A model generated the notes under the pieces. That model was not told where the DNA came from and did not search any database. It saw nothing but the letters and a program-made list of their open reading frames with translations. A stretch of 64,000 nt of DNA from Hippasteria phrygiana (taxonomy: Eukaryota; Echinodermata; Asteroidea; Valvatida; Goniasteridae). Every line of letters starts with the position of its first letter. Positions within the stretch are counted from its first letter, which is position 1. This document shows, in pieces, positions 34,698 through 45,448 of this stretch. The stretch spans positions 2,206,501 to 2,270,500 of the forward strand of contig JAZGUH010000088.1 in assembly GCA_037893225.1 (NCBI GenBank). Reading direction: 5' to 3'. The position numbers and the translations under genes are program-made.

Positions 34698-36287
34698 ATG
34701 GCTAGTCGAGCGGAACCTTCCGTTCAGGGTCAGCCAAGCGTAAGCACGGCTATTACCACTAAATCCATTCAGGGCCAGCCAAGCGTCAGCAAGGCCGGCC
34801 CTTCCAAATCCTTTGTTACCACTGAGGAACCTTTTAGGAATGTCACACGAAACAATGGGGTCACTTTTCAGGCATCCGATACTGTTTCTGTTCAGTCTTA
34901 CATTGATCACTTCACAAAAGCACAACCTGCCAAAAATGTCATCTCCGCCTCGCGTATATCCAATGGTCGTGTTGCCATTTATATGAGCTCGAGAGAGGCA
35001 GTCGTAGGCGCTGTTGAACAGGGCCTAGACTACAATGGCACCTTTCTCGAGCTCACACCCCTAGTACGCCCTACCACGAAACTCACTCTATCGAATGTAT
35101 ACCCTGAAATCCCCAATTCTGTTCTGGTAAATAATCTCTCATCGTTTTGTAAAGTGGTGTCTCAAATCCGGCCCATACCCTTGGGACTTAAACAGAAAAA
35201 CCTGTCCCACATTATGTCTTTCCGTAGACAAGTTCAGGTCCTCCTTGAGCCTAACATTACCCCGCCTGGCCATATTAACTTCACTCACTCTGGGGTGAAT
35301 TACCGTGTATTCCTATCTACGGAGTCAGTGCGGTGTTTTAATTGTGGAGAGTTCGGCCATCTTAGTCGCTACTGCAAAAAGACACAGCACAACACTGACC
35401 ACAACCAAGACGAATCTACCAATCCCCTCAATCCACCCCCTACCTTCATCCACCGAAACCAACCCCACAAGTCAAAACCCGCCACACCCTCCCGTCCTGC
35501 CTCCACCGCTACGGCTGCCGGGCCCAAAGCTGCTGCGCCCCGGAGGGACGAAACTCCCTCCGCCGCTCGAACTGTACCACGTCCCTCGGCTCCATCATCT
35601 ACCGGTGACCCTTCGGGTTCTTCCGGTGCACACGCGGCTGCGGACCCCGCGCCGGGCGGTGAAGAAAACCCCACTGTAATCCCTGAAACTCCCAATCCTC
35701 CCTCCACGAACCCCACCCATCCAAACCCACCTCCCGAAAGTGTATCCATCTGGGGATCACCACCCAAGCCATCTCGAAAATTCGCAGATGTTATTGCCAA
35801 ACGTAAACAATCAAATCTCCAACTATCCCCAACTTACAAATTGGTTAAACTGACGTCAAATTCCCCATCCAAAAAACTGGCTAAAACGGTGGTGACCCCT
35901 GTAACCAACAAGTCCCCCTCCCTCACCCAAGCCCTTGAATCCCAAACCCCCGCATCCCAAACCCCCCTCCCATCCTCCCCTGCCTCGACTGTTGACACGA
36001 ACACCGACACTGACTCCATAGGATCCATGGCGTGGGAAGACACTCAGACTGACGATGACGCCATTTCTGAGTGTCTCTCCACGACCAAAGGGCCTCTCTC
36101 ACACGCCCAACTTGTTAAATTCCTATCTCAAGTCAAAGCAAAAAAGAAACAGGTTCAAGTCGCCAAAAAATTCACCGCCGATATCCCCGGACTGGTCAAG
36201 CAACTGAAACCACTCCGAAACAATCCCCTCCTTCAGAAAAGCATGCAGCAGAGGGTGCAGAAACTGATCAAAACGCTTGATGTTTAA
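34698..36287 (+). CDS. LINE ORF1 protein with one CCHC knuckle
   Basis: The 529-residue protein has an N-terminal direct repeat (QGQPSVS twice), an RRM-like mixed region at about 80-205, one CCHC zinc knuckle at 213-226 (CFNCGEFGHLSRYC), a long Pro/Ser/Thr-rich linker at about 230-460 and a basic C-terminus at 480-529. By family knowledge ORF1 proteins bind the element's RNA and form the retrotransposition particle. It is intact. ORF2's ATG at 36280 overlaps the ORF1 stop by 8 nt (ATGTTTAA), which suggests coupled reinitiation of ORF2. Large opposite-strand frames here are shadows of the GC-rich linker. Confidence 0.8.
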   Translation: MASRAEPSVQGQPSVSTAITTKSIQGQPSVSKAGPSKSFVTTEEPFRNVTRNNGVTFQASDTVSVQSYIDHFTKAQPAKNVISASRISNGRVAIYMSSREAVVGAVEQGLDYNGTFLELTPLVRPTTKLTLSNVYPEIPNSVLVNNLSSFCKVVSQIRPIPLGLKQKNLSHIMSFRRQVQVLLEPNITPPGHINFTHSGVNYRVFLSTESVRCFNCGEFGHLSRYCKKTQHNTDHNQDESTNPLNPPPTFIHRNQPHKSKPATPSRPASTATAAGPKAAAPRRDETPSAARTVPRPSAPSSTGDPSGSSGAHAAADPAPGGEENPTVIPETPNPPSTNPTHPNPPPESVSIWGSPPKPSRKFADVIAKRKQSNLQLSPTYKLVKLTSNSPSKKLAKTVVTPVTNKSPSLTQALESQTPASQTPLPSSPASTVDTNTDTDSIGSMAWEDTQTDDDAISECLSTTKGPLSHAQLVKFLSQVKAKKKQVQVAKKFTADIPGLVKQLKPLRNNPLLQKSMQQRVQKLIKTLDV

Positions 36288-37161
36288 TGAATTTATAATT
36301 ATGGATGTAGCTACATGTATTTTCTTTCTTTTTTCAATGACCCTCTCTATTGTCACCTTAAATACAGCGGGCTGTGCCACTGCTACCCGTAGTGCCTCCC
36401 TTAAGGTTTATGTTGAAAACATTTGTAATAATCCCGACATTGTTTTATTGCAAGAAACCTTCAATCTTACTGAACCATGCCCTGCTTGGAACATTTGGCC
36501 ATACAATCCTGTCTGTGCTCCTGGTCCTACAAGAGGATCAGGCGTTACGACCCTAACCAAAAATAGCACTGTTCGTGTTCTAGAATCTTCCGTTATTTCT
36601 GAAGGGCATATTCTACACACCAAAATTGATTTTAACAATAATATTTATCACATTTACAATTTCCTTATCCCTCAGAGCGACAATGCTGCTCTTCGCGCCA
36701 TTTGCGCTTTCTCTGGGCATTGTTCAGAACTTAACGAGGGGGTCATTGTACTCGGTGGTGATTTTAACTCTACGTCTTGTCCATCCATTGATCGTCTGTG
36801 TACGCCCACTGAACATAGGCCTAAAGTTTCCATGGCTCTCAATGACGCCGTCAATTCGCTGTCCTTTTGTGATGTCTGGCGTAGACTGTTTCCTACAAAG
36901 AAACAATTCACCTGGTCCAGAAATAATCCCTCGCGTGCCTGCGGGGTTTCTAAGGCCAGGCTTGACCGTTTTTATTTACAATCCAGTCTTTTACCAACTG
37001 TGCTTTCTTGCAAAATTTCTCCCTGCTCTTTATCAGATCACTCTGCCGTCACTCTTGAATTGAAGCCTCCCGTTTCAAGGAAGAGAGGCGGCGCATACTG
37101 GCATTTAAATAACTCTCTCCTTCAGGATCAAACTTACACTGACATCGTTCGCACTTTTTAG
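36280..37161 (+). pseudogene. LINE ORF2, endonuclease part, ended by an in-frame TAG
   Basis: This part holds an APE-type endonuclease, which nicks target DNA to prime reverse transcription. Visible motifs in order are VTLNTAGC, LLQET, GGDFN, KARLDRFY and SDHSAV. The frame ends at TAG 37159-37161, but the same frame continues directly into the reverse transcriptase part, so one nonsense change splits ORF2. The residue context (TF-stop-KDW) aligns with a region that is open in the LINE at 56.86-61.34 kb. Confidence 0.8.
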
Positions 37162-38691
37162 AAAGACTGGAGAACGCAAAAATCTGAATTTTGTAATATG
37201 GGCTCCTGGTGGGATCTCGGTAAAACCCACATTAAGACTATTACTCAGATGTATAGCTCCAAACTCGCTCAACAAAAGCGAGACACTTTTAAAAAACTTA
37301 ATGAAACCATTGAGGAACTACAGTCTACGCCAGACCTCACTCAAGAAACCCGTGACACTCTAAAAGAACAAAGGGATAACTTAAATTTCCTTCTGAAAAA
37401 TGAGGCCCAGGGCGCCCTCGTCCGGTCTCGTTTCAAGCACGTCACCGAAACTGACTCCAGTTCCACATACTTTTTCAATCTTGAAAAGTCTAACTCCTCG
37501 GCTAAATCAATGTCTCACATTCGTCTTTCTTCCGGCAATATCACGGAAGATCCTCAAGAAATTTCTTCTCACGTGCGTGATTTTTACACCAATTTATACT
37601 GTCAGGCTCCGACCGATGAGGGCGCCCTCGACCCAGTTTTACACAATCTCTCTCAGTTGGATCCTAATGACGCAGAAGATCTTGAGTCTCCAATCTCCAT
37701 TGAAGAACTCGATCTTGCCGTCAAGCAACTTGGCAAAAATAAAACGCCCGGCCTCGATGGCCTTACCTCTGAATTTTTTCAATTCTTTTGGCCAATTCTC
37801 CATGATGACTACCTCTCTGTTATCAATTCTTCCCTCACTTCCGGTCAACTTCCTCGCTCTCTGCGCAGGGCCGTGATCACCCTCCTTCCTAAGAAAGGTG
37901 ATCTTGCTGATATTGCTAACTGGCGTCCCGTGTCCCTTTTAAACACAGACTATAAGATTTTTGCCAAGTTGCTTGCCAATAGGCTTAAACAGTGTATTGG
38001 CGGCGTCATTAATGAAGATCAAGGGTACTGCGTTCCTGGTAGATCGATCTATAATAACTTAAATCTCATACGCGACATTATTGCTTTTTCAAATTTTAAT
38101 GATATTCCCCTAGCCGTGGTCAACCTTGACCAAAGGAAAGCCTTTGACAACGTTGATCACGGCTATCTATTCTCCATAATGAGAGCCATGGGCTTTGGAG
38201 CCCGTTTTCTGGACTGTATTAGCCTTTTATACGGTAAAACTGAGAGCCTTGTTAAAGTTTGCGGTTTTCTTACATCCCCTTTTCCTTTTGAGAAAGGGAT
38301 TAGACAAGGATGCCCCCTGTCCGGCTTATTGTACTCTATTGCCATTGAGCCGCTTCTTAACAAATTACGCGAGAACCTTGACGGCAAAAGCTTTTGCCTT
38401 CCAGGTGGGCAAACCTATTGTTCGGTGTCCGCGTACGCAGACGACATTACTGCCTTTGTTACTTGTAACTCTGGTTTTCCTGCTATAAGTGAAGCCTATG
38501 ATCTTTTCAGTCGTGCCTCTGCTGCATGTCTTAACACTGACAAATCCCAGGGATTGTGGGCCGGTTCTTGGGCCGGACGAAGTGACAGACCACTAGATTT
38601 TTCATGGAAGCCGCCGGTTGTGGGTGCTAGTGCGCCCACATCCAGAGACGCCGGTGGCTCCTCCCCATCCCTCCTCCCAACTACTTTTTGA
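37162..38691 (+). pseudogene. LINE ORF2, reverse transcriptase part, C-terminally truncated
   Basis: In the same frame as the endonuclease part. Motifs in order are TPGLDGLTSEF, NWRPVSLLNTDYK, AVVNLDQRKAFDNVDH, GIRQGCPLSGLLYSIAIEPL and the catalytic YADD (in SAYADDITAF). After about LDFSWKPPVV the sequence leaves the family and stops at 38691; the zinc-ribbon C-terminus seen in the other LINE is absent. An internal deletion joining RT to the 3' UTR is the simplest explanation. Confidence 0.8.
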
Positions 38692-39027
38692 GTAAGTTCT
38701 TTTTTGGTGATGTTATTGCCTCGTCACCGTGGTTAGCTGGTTTAGCAGTAGTACACAGCCAATAGGCAAGCCACGGTGACGTCGCAAACTAAGTAATACA
38801 TGTACACATTAATTTACTGATTGAATGTTTATTGTACCCATGTTAACGTTCGTCTTACCCTAATTCAAGTTTACTGTGCTGTTTTCTTCAGTTTACAACC
38901 CTTTTATTGTATATAATTTGTTGTTTATATACCTGCTTATGTATTGTATTGTTTGTTTTCAATTGGAATAAAGTTTTCCTTTGAAAAGTCAAAAAAAGTC
39001 TTCTTCTTCTTCTTCTTCTTCTTCTTT

Positions 39028-41750
39028 TAGTTCTGACCAAAATCCCATAGACTTTGTACACGAATTTTGTCGGCGGCACTTTAGGTCTTAAAAAACCTCA
39101 GAACCTAACCAAACTTACCTCAAACGTAGACCCTAAGCTGAAATTGTATGTCGTAGAGTGACGTCATGATGACGTCATCACGTGTCACGTGACGTCATCC
39201 TAAATGTGCGTTTTTCAAGGGCCCATATCTAGAGAACGGTATATCCAATTTCCTTCAAACCTGGTATGTTGGTAGGCTAGCTCGTGTTATAGATGGAAAT
39301 TGACGTGACGTCATGATGACGTCATCATGCGATTTTATAGTAATTTTTAAGTTTTTGAACTTTAAAGTTTCTTAAAGCCATATCTCACCAACAGAACATG
39401 CTAAATTCAAAATTCTTTTTGTAATAGCTCTGTTAGCTCCTATATTCTTTCACATAAATGTGAAAAATGTGTGACGTCATCATGACGTCATCAAAAATAT
39501 GCTTTTTTGAAACACATATAAGGGTAGGGACGATCGTCATAAAAATTAATGTGCAGGTAGATAGTGCTACTAGCATGTTAAATCCGAGGTGACGTCATGA
39601 TGACGTCATCGGCTGATTTTCTATGAATTTTTAGTTCTATCCCAAATCCCATAGACTTTGTACACGAATTTTGTACGGGACACTTTGGTCACTAAACAAC
39701 ATCAGATCTTAATCAAACTTAACACAAACAGGGACCCTAAGCTGAAAATGTATGCCAAAACGTGACGTCATGATGACATCATCACGTGTCATGTGACGTC
39801 ATCTTAAAGGTGCATTTTGGAAGGGCCCATATCTAGAGAACGGTAGGTCCGATTGCCTTCAAACCAGGTATGTTGGTATGGTAGCTCGTGTTATAGATGA
39901 AAATTGAGGTGACGTCATGATGACGTCATCATACGATTTTACAGTAATATTAAAGTTTTTGAACTTCAAAGTTTCTTAAAGCCATATCTCATCAACAGAA
40001 CACGCTAAATTCAAAATTCTTTTTGTAATAGCTTTGTTAGCTCCTATATTCTTTCACATAAATTTGAAAAATGTGTGACGTCATCATGACGTCATCAAAA
40101 ATATGCTTTTTTGAAACACATATAAGGGTAGGGACGATCGTCATAAAAATTAATGTGCAGGTAGATAGTGCTACTAGCATGTTAAATCCGAGGTGACGTC
40201 ATGATGACGTCATCGGCTGATTTTCTATGAATTTTTAGTTCTATCCCAAATCCCATAGACTTTGTACACGAATTTTGTACGGGACAATTTGGTCACTAAA
40301 CAACATCAGATCTTAATCAGGCTTAACACAAACAGAGACCCTAAGCTGAAAATGTATACCAAAACGTGACGTCATGATGACGTCATCACGTGTCATGTGA
40401 CGTCATCTTAAAGGTGCATTTTTCAAGGGCCCATATCTAGAGAACGGTACGTCCGATTGCCTTCAAACCAGGTATGTTGGTATGGTAGCTCGTGTTATAG
40501 ATGAAAATTGAGGTGACGTCATGATGACGTCATCATACGATTTGACAGTAATATTAAAGTTTTTGAACTTCAAAGTTTCCTAAAGCCATATCTCATCAAC
40601 AGAACACGCTAAATTCAAAATTCTTTTTGTAATAGCTTTGTTAGCTCCTATATTCTTTCACATAAATGTGAAAAATGTGTGACGTCATCATGACGTCATC
40701 AAAAATATGCTTTTTTGAAACACATATAAGGGTAGGGACGATCGTCATAAAAATTAGTGTGCAGGTAGATAGTGATACTAGCATGTTAAATCCGAGGTGA
40801 CGTCATGATGACGTCATCGGCTGATTTTCTATGAATTTTTAGTTCTATCCCAAATCCCATAGACTTTGTACACGAATTTTGTACGGGACAATTTGGTCAC
40901 TAAACAACATCAGATCTTAATCAGGCTTAACACAAACAGAGACCCTAAGCTGAAAATGTATACCAAAACGTGACGTCATGATGACGTCATCACGTGTCAT
41001 GTGACGTCATCTTAAAGGTGCATTTTTCAAGGGCCCATATCTAGAGAACGGTACGTCCGATTGCCTTCAAACCAGGTATGTTGGTATGGTAGCTCGTGTT
41101 ATAGATGAAAATTGAGGTGACGTCATGATGACGTCATCATACGATTTGACAGTAATATTAAAGTTTTTGAACTTCAAAGTTTCCTAAAGCCATATCTCAT
41201 CAACAGAACACGCTAAATTCAAAATTCTTTTTGTAATAGCTTTGTTAGCTCCTATATTCTTTCACATAAATGTGAAAAATGTGTGACGTCATCATGACGT
41301 CATCAAAAATATGCTTTTTTGAAACACATATAAGGGTAGGGACGATCGTCATAAAAATTAGTGTGCAGGTAGATAGTGATACTAGCATGTTAAATCCGAG
41401 GTGACGTCATGATGACGTCATCGGCTGATTTTCTATGATTATTTTAGTTCTATCCCAAATCCCATAGACTTTGTACACGAATTTTGTACGGGACACTTTG
41501 GTCACTAAACAACATCAGATCTTAATCAGGCTTAACACAAACAGAGACCCTAAGCTGAAAATGTATACCAAAACGTGACGTCATGATGACGTCATCACGT
41601 GTCATGTGACGTCATCTTAAAGGTTAATTTTTCAAGGGCCCATATCTAGAGAACAGTAGGTCCGATTGCCTTCAAACCTGGTATGTTGCTAGTGTATCTC
41701 GTGTTATAGATGAAAATTGACGTGCCATCATGATAACGTCATCAACTGAT
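39028..41750. repeat. About 604-bp monomer array of B1
   Basis: Four and a half monomers with periods of 604, 604 and 605 bp. Each monomer carries four double CRE words (TGACGTCATGATGACGTCA or TGACGTCATCATGACGTCA) and one single TGACGTCA after CACGTGTCATG. Other fixed words are AAGGGCCCATATCTAGAGAA and TTTGTTAGCTCCTATATTCT. No coding frame is conserved. Confidence 0.85.
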
Positions 41751-41981
41751 TTTCTATGAATTTTTTAATATTTAACATATTATTATATATTACTGTCATT
41801 GATCAGATTGACTCCAATCTCGACACAGGCCAACACCATGTATAAGTACTATCCTTATAATGTCATCATAGGTCAAGTAATATAAACTTAAAGGTCAACT
41901 TTCAAGTAAGAAATCTAGATCATGAAATAATCTCAGATCTTAGAAAACTCAGCGAAAACAAAACCCTTAACAACTTTAATT

Positions 41982-44900
41982 GGCTTTTCCGAAAATTTTT
42001 CGGAAAAGGCTTTGTTTTTGTTCTGATTTTTTTTTTTCTTCTTCTTTTAGTTCCGACCAAAATCCCATAGACTTTGCACACGAATTTTGTCGGCGGCACT
42101 TTAGGTCTTAAAAAACCTCAGATCTTAACCAAACTTACCTCAAACATAGACCCTATGCTGAAATTGCATGTCGAAGAGTGACGTCATGATGACGTCATCA
42201 CGTGTCACGTGACGTCATCTTAAAAGTGCGTTTTTTAAGGGCCCATATCTAGAGAACGGTAAGTCCGATTTCCTTTAAACCTGGTATGTTGGTAGGCTAG
42301 CTCGTGTTATATATGAAAATTGAGGTGACGTCATGGTGACGTCATCATACGATTTTATAGTAATTTTTAAGTTTTTGAACTTCAAAGTTTCTTAAAGCCA
42401 TATCTCATCAACAGAACATGCTAAATTCAAAATTCTTTTTGTAATAGCTTTGTTAGCTCCTATATTCTTTCACATAAATGTGAAAAATGTGTGACGTCAT
42501 CATGACGTCATCAAAAATATGCTTTTTTGAAACACATATAAGGGTAGGGACGATCGTCATAAAAATTAGTGTGCAGGTAGATAATGCTACTAGGATGTTA
42601 AATCCGAGGTGACGTCATGATGACGTCATCGGCTGATTTTCTATGAATTTTTAGTTATATCCCAAATCCCATAGACTTTGTACACGAATTTTGTACGGGA
42701 CACTTTGGTCACTAAACAACATCAGATCTTAATCAAACTTAACACAAACAGGGACCCTAAGCTGAAAATGTATGCCAAAACGTGACGTCATGATGACGTC
42801 ATCACGTGTCACGTGACGTCATCTTAAAAGTGCGTTTTTCAAGGGCCCATATCTAGAGAACGGTACGTCCGATTTCCTTTAAACCTGGTATGTTGGTAGG
42901 CTAGCTCGTGTTATATATGAAAATTAAGGTGACGTCATGGTGACGTCATCATACGATTTTATAGTAATTTTTAAGTTTTTGAACTTCAAAGTTTCTTAAA
43001 GCCATATCTCATCAACAGAACATGCTAAATTCAAAATTCTTTTTGTAATAGCTTTGTTAGCTCCTATATTCTTTCACATAAATGTGAAAAATGTGTGACG
43101 TCATCATGACGTCATCAAAAATATGCTTTTTGGAAACACATATAAGGGTAGGGACGATCGTTATAAAAATTAGTGTGCAGGTAGATAGTGCTACTAGCAT
43201 GTTAAATCCGAGGTGACGTCATGATGACGTCATCGGCTGATTTTCTATGATTATTTTAGTTCTATCCCAAATCCCATAGACTTTGTACACGAATTTTGTA
43301 CGGGACACTTTGGTCACTAAGCAACATCAGATCTTAATCAGGCTTAACACAAACAGAGACCCTCAGCTGAAAATGTATGCCGAAACGTGACGTCATGATG
43401 ACGTCATCACGTGTCATGTGACGTCATCTTAAAGGTGCATTTTTCAAGGGCCCATATCTAGAGAACGGTAGGTCCGATTGCCTTCAAACCAGGTATGTTG
43501 GTATGGTAGCTCGTGTTATACATAAAAATTGAGGTGACGTCATGATGACGTCATCATACGATTTTACAGTAATATTAAAGTTTTTCAACTTCAAAGTTTC
43601 TTAAAGCCATATCTCACCAACAGAACATGCTAAATTCAAAATTCTTTTTGTAATAGCTTTGTTAGCTCCTATATTCTTTCACATACATTTGAAAAATGTG
43701 TGACGTCATCATGACGTCATCAAAAATGTGCATTTCTGAAACACACATAAGGGTACGTCCGATCGTCATAAAAATTGGTGGGTAGGTAGATAGTGCCACT
43801 AGCATGCAAAATCCGAAGTGACGTCATGATGACGTCATCGGCTGATTTTTTATGAATTTGTAAATGTTTCAAATTTCATTGTACTCTTAAAATTTTGCAC
43901 TTCTTCAAATGCCATGAACTTCAAACTTGGCATATGCATTGACTATCTACTCGAGATGGGTGCCGAATCATGACGTCATGATGACGTCATCACATGTCAC
44001 GTGACGTCATCTTAAATTTGCATTTTTGAAGGCCCTATATCTATTTTTTTTCTGCTTCTTATTTTAGTTCTATCCCAAATCCCATAGACTTTGTGCATAG
44101 ATTTTCTGATCGGCACTTTTGTCATCAAACAACATCGAATCTTAGTCAGAGTTAGCATAGGTATAGACCCTGATGCAAAGTCGTGCCGCGAAGAGTGACG
44201 TCATAATGACGTCTTCGTGTGGCATGTAACATGAACTTAAAGGTCAAGTTTGGAGTACGAAATGTTAATCATAAAATAATCTCAGATCTTAAACTTAGCA
44301 AAGACATAGACCTTCTGATACTTTATGTTAAATAAAAAAGAAAAAAAGGAAAAGCCATGCGTATGTTTACAACAGACGCACATTTTTTGGCGTTTCCGCT
44401 ACAGCAGGAAAGCCTTTGTTTTTGTTCTGTTCGCGCGATTGTGTAGTTTAGTACACTTTCGCCCAGGCATGAACACAATCTACTTGAAAATTGTTCGTTT
44501 TGCCACATTCAGAACAAAGGGCCACGTCGAAGAACATCTGCAGGGTTTTTTTGGAGTGAAATCGTTAGCTAAGAGGTAACAAAATACATGATTGCGCAAT
44601 ACCCAGCTTTACACGGATATATAGCTGGTGGGAGAGTAGTTGACCGAGCCAAAACGTGACACAACGTAAGAAAATCGTATTTTCCGCCTTAAAAAACCTT
44701 TCCAAATCACAAAAGCACGTGTCATTGGGATTCAGAGAAGTCTACTTTAGTAACAAAAAAAGGCTTTTGGAATAATCAAATACTCCAGAAGCTAACATGA
44801 ACACAATTAATACAGAAATCCTAAACTACACAATACCCACTATTTTGGTTTCTTCTTAAACACGAATTTTGTCTGCGGCACTTTGGTCACTAAACAACAT

Positions 44901-45448
44901 CAGATCTTAAGCAAACTTAACCCAAACATAGACCCTAATCTGAAATTGTGTGCCGAAGAGTGATGTCACGATGACGTCATTATGTGTTACGTGATGTCAT
45001 CTTAAAGGCTCATTTTTCAAGGGCCCATATCAAGAGAACCGTAAGTCCAATTGCATTCAAACCTGGTATGTTGCTAAACAAGTACATGTTATAAATCAAA
45101 ATTGAGGTGACGTCATAATGACGTCATCATCTGATTTTTATGGTAATTTCAAAATTTTAACGTTAAAGATTCTTAAAACCATATCTCATCAACAGAACAT
45201 GTTCAATTCAAAATTCCTTTTGTAATAGCTTTGTTAGCTCGTACATTCTTTTATATAAATGCGAAAAATTACTGAAGTCATAATGACGTCATTAAAAGCA
45301 TGATTTCTTGAAAGACATAAGGATAGACCATGTCTAATCGTCACGAAACTTGGTGGTTAGGTAGATTTGTCACTAGTTTACAAAATTCGAAGTGACATCA
45401 TAAAAACATATGGAAAAGCCCTATGTTCTTAAAAACATAGACCTCTAG
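41982..45448 (+). mobile_element. Family B Helitron-like element B2 with complete 3' end
   Basis: It begins with the hairpin 41982-42010 (CTTTTCCGAAAA/TTTTCGGAAAAG), TTTGTTTTTGTTCTG and a short (CTT)n. Three monomers follow (landmarks 42661 and 43266), then a diverged 3' region. The end shows GGAAAAGCC (the inverse of the 5' GGCTTTTCC), the hairpin CTATGTTCTTAAAAACATAG (45421-45440), ACCT and CTAG (45445-45448) followed by T. This is the best-preserved 3' terminus of the family and supports the Helitron-like call. Confidence 0.65.
44325..44579 (+). other. Repeated 84-codon open frame in the 3' region of B2
   Basis: The frame (starting MLNKKEKKEK) recurs at 47194-47448 in B3 and in part at 53331-53666 in B4. 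It contains a relic of the 5' terminal hairpin (TTTCCGCTACAGCAGGAAAG) and TTTGTTTTTGTTCTGTTCGC, which suggests a nested family B start rather than a gene. No domain is seen. Confidence 0.3.

Larger units (their letters stand above)
34489..38997 (+). mobile_element. Tx1-group LINE inserted in a (TTC)n microsatellite
   Basis: The element is flanked on both sides by (TTC)n belonging to one family B element, so it inserted within the microsatellite. It has a 5' UTR, ORF1, ORF2 and a 3' UTR with AATAAA (38967-38972) and a short A-rich end (AAAAAAAG). Tx1-group LINEs specific for (TTC)n are known in fish as Koshi; this element's position fits that behaviour. ORF2 has an in-frame stop and its C-terminal third is missing, so the copy is dead. 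Confidence 0.75.
34398..41981 (+). mobile_element. Family B Helitron-like element B1, split by a LINE
   Basis: It starts with the hairpin at 34404-34431 (GGCTTTTCCGAA/TTCGGAAAAGGC), then TTTGTTTTTGTTCTG and a (TTC)n tract (34461-34488). A LINE interrupts it inside the (TTC)n, which resumes at 38999-39027. Monomers of about 604 bp follow, with the landmark CCCAAATCCCATAGACTTTG at 39641, 40245, 40849 and 41454. The 3' part from 41750 is diverged and abuts the hairpin of the next element at 41982. Confidence 0.65.

Noticed and set aside
35369..35800. 143-residue minus-strand frame opposite LINE ORF1
   Set aside because: Shadow of the proline-rich linker in ORF1; Gly/Val-rich with no domain.
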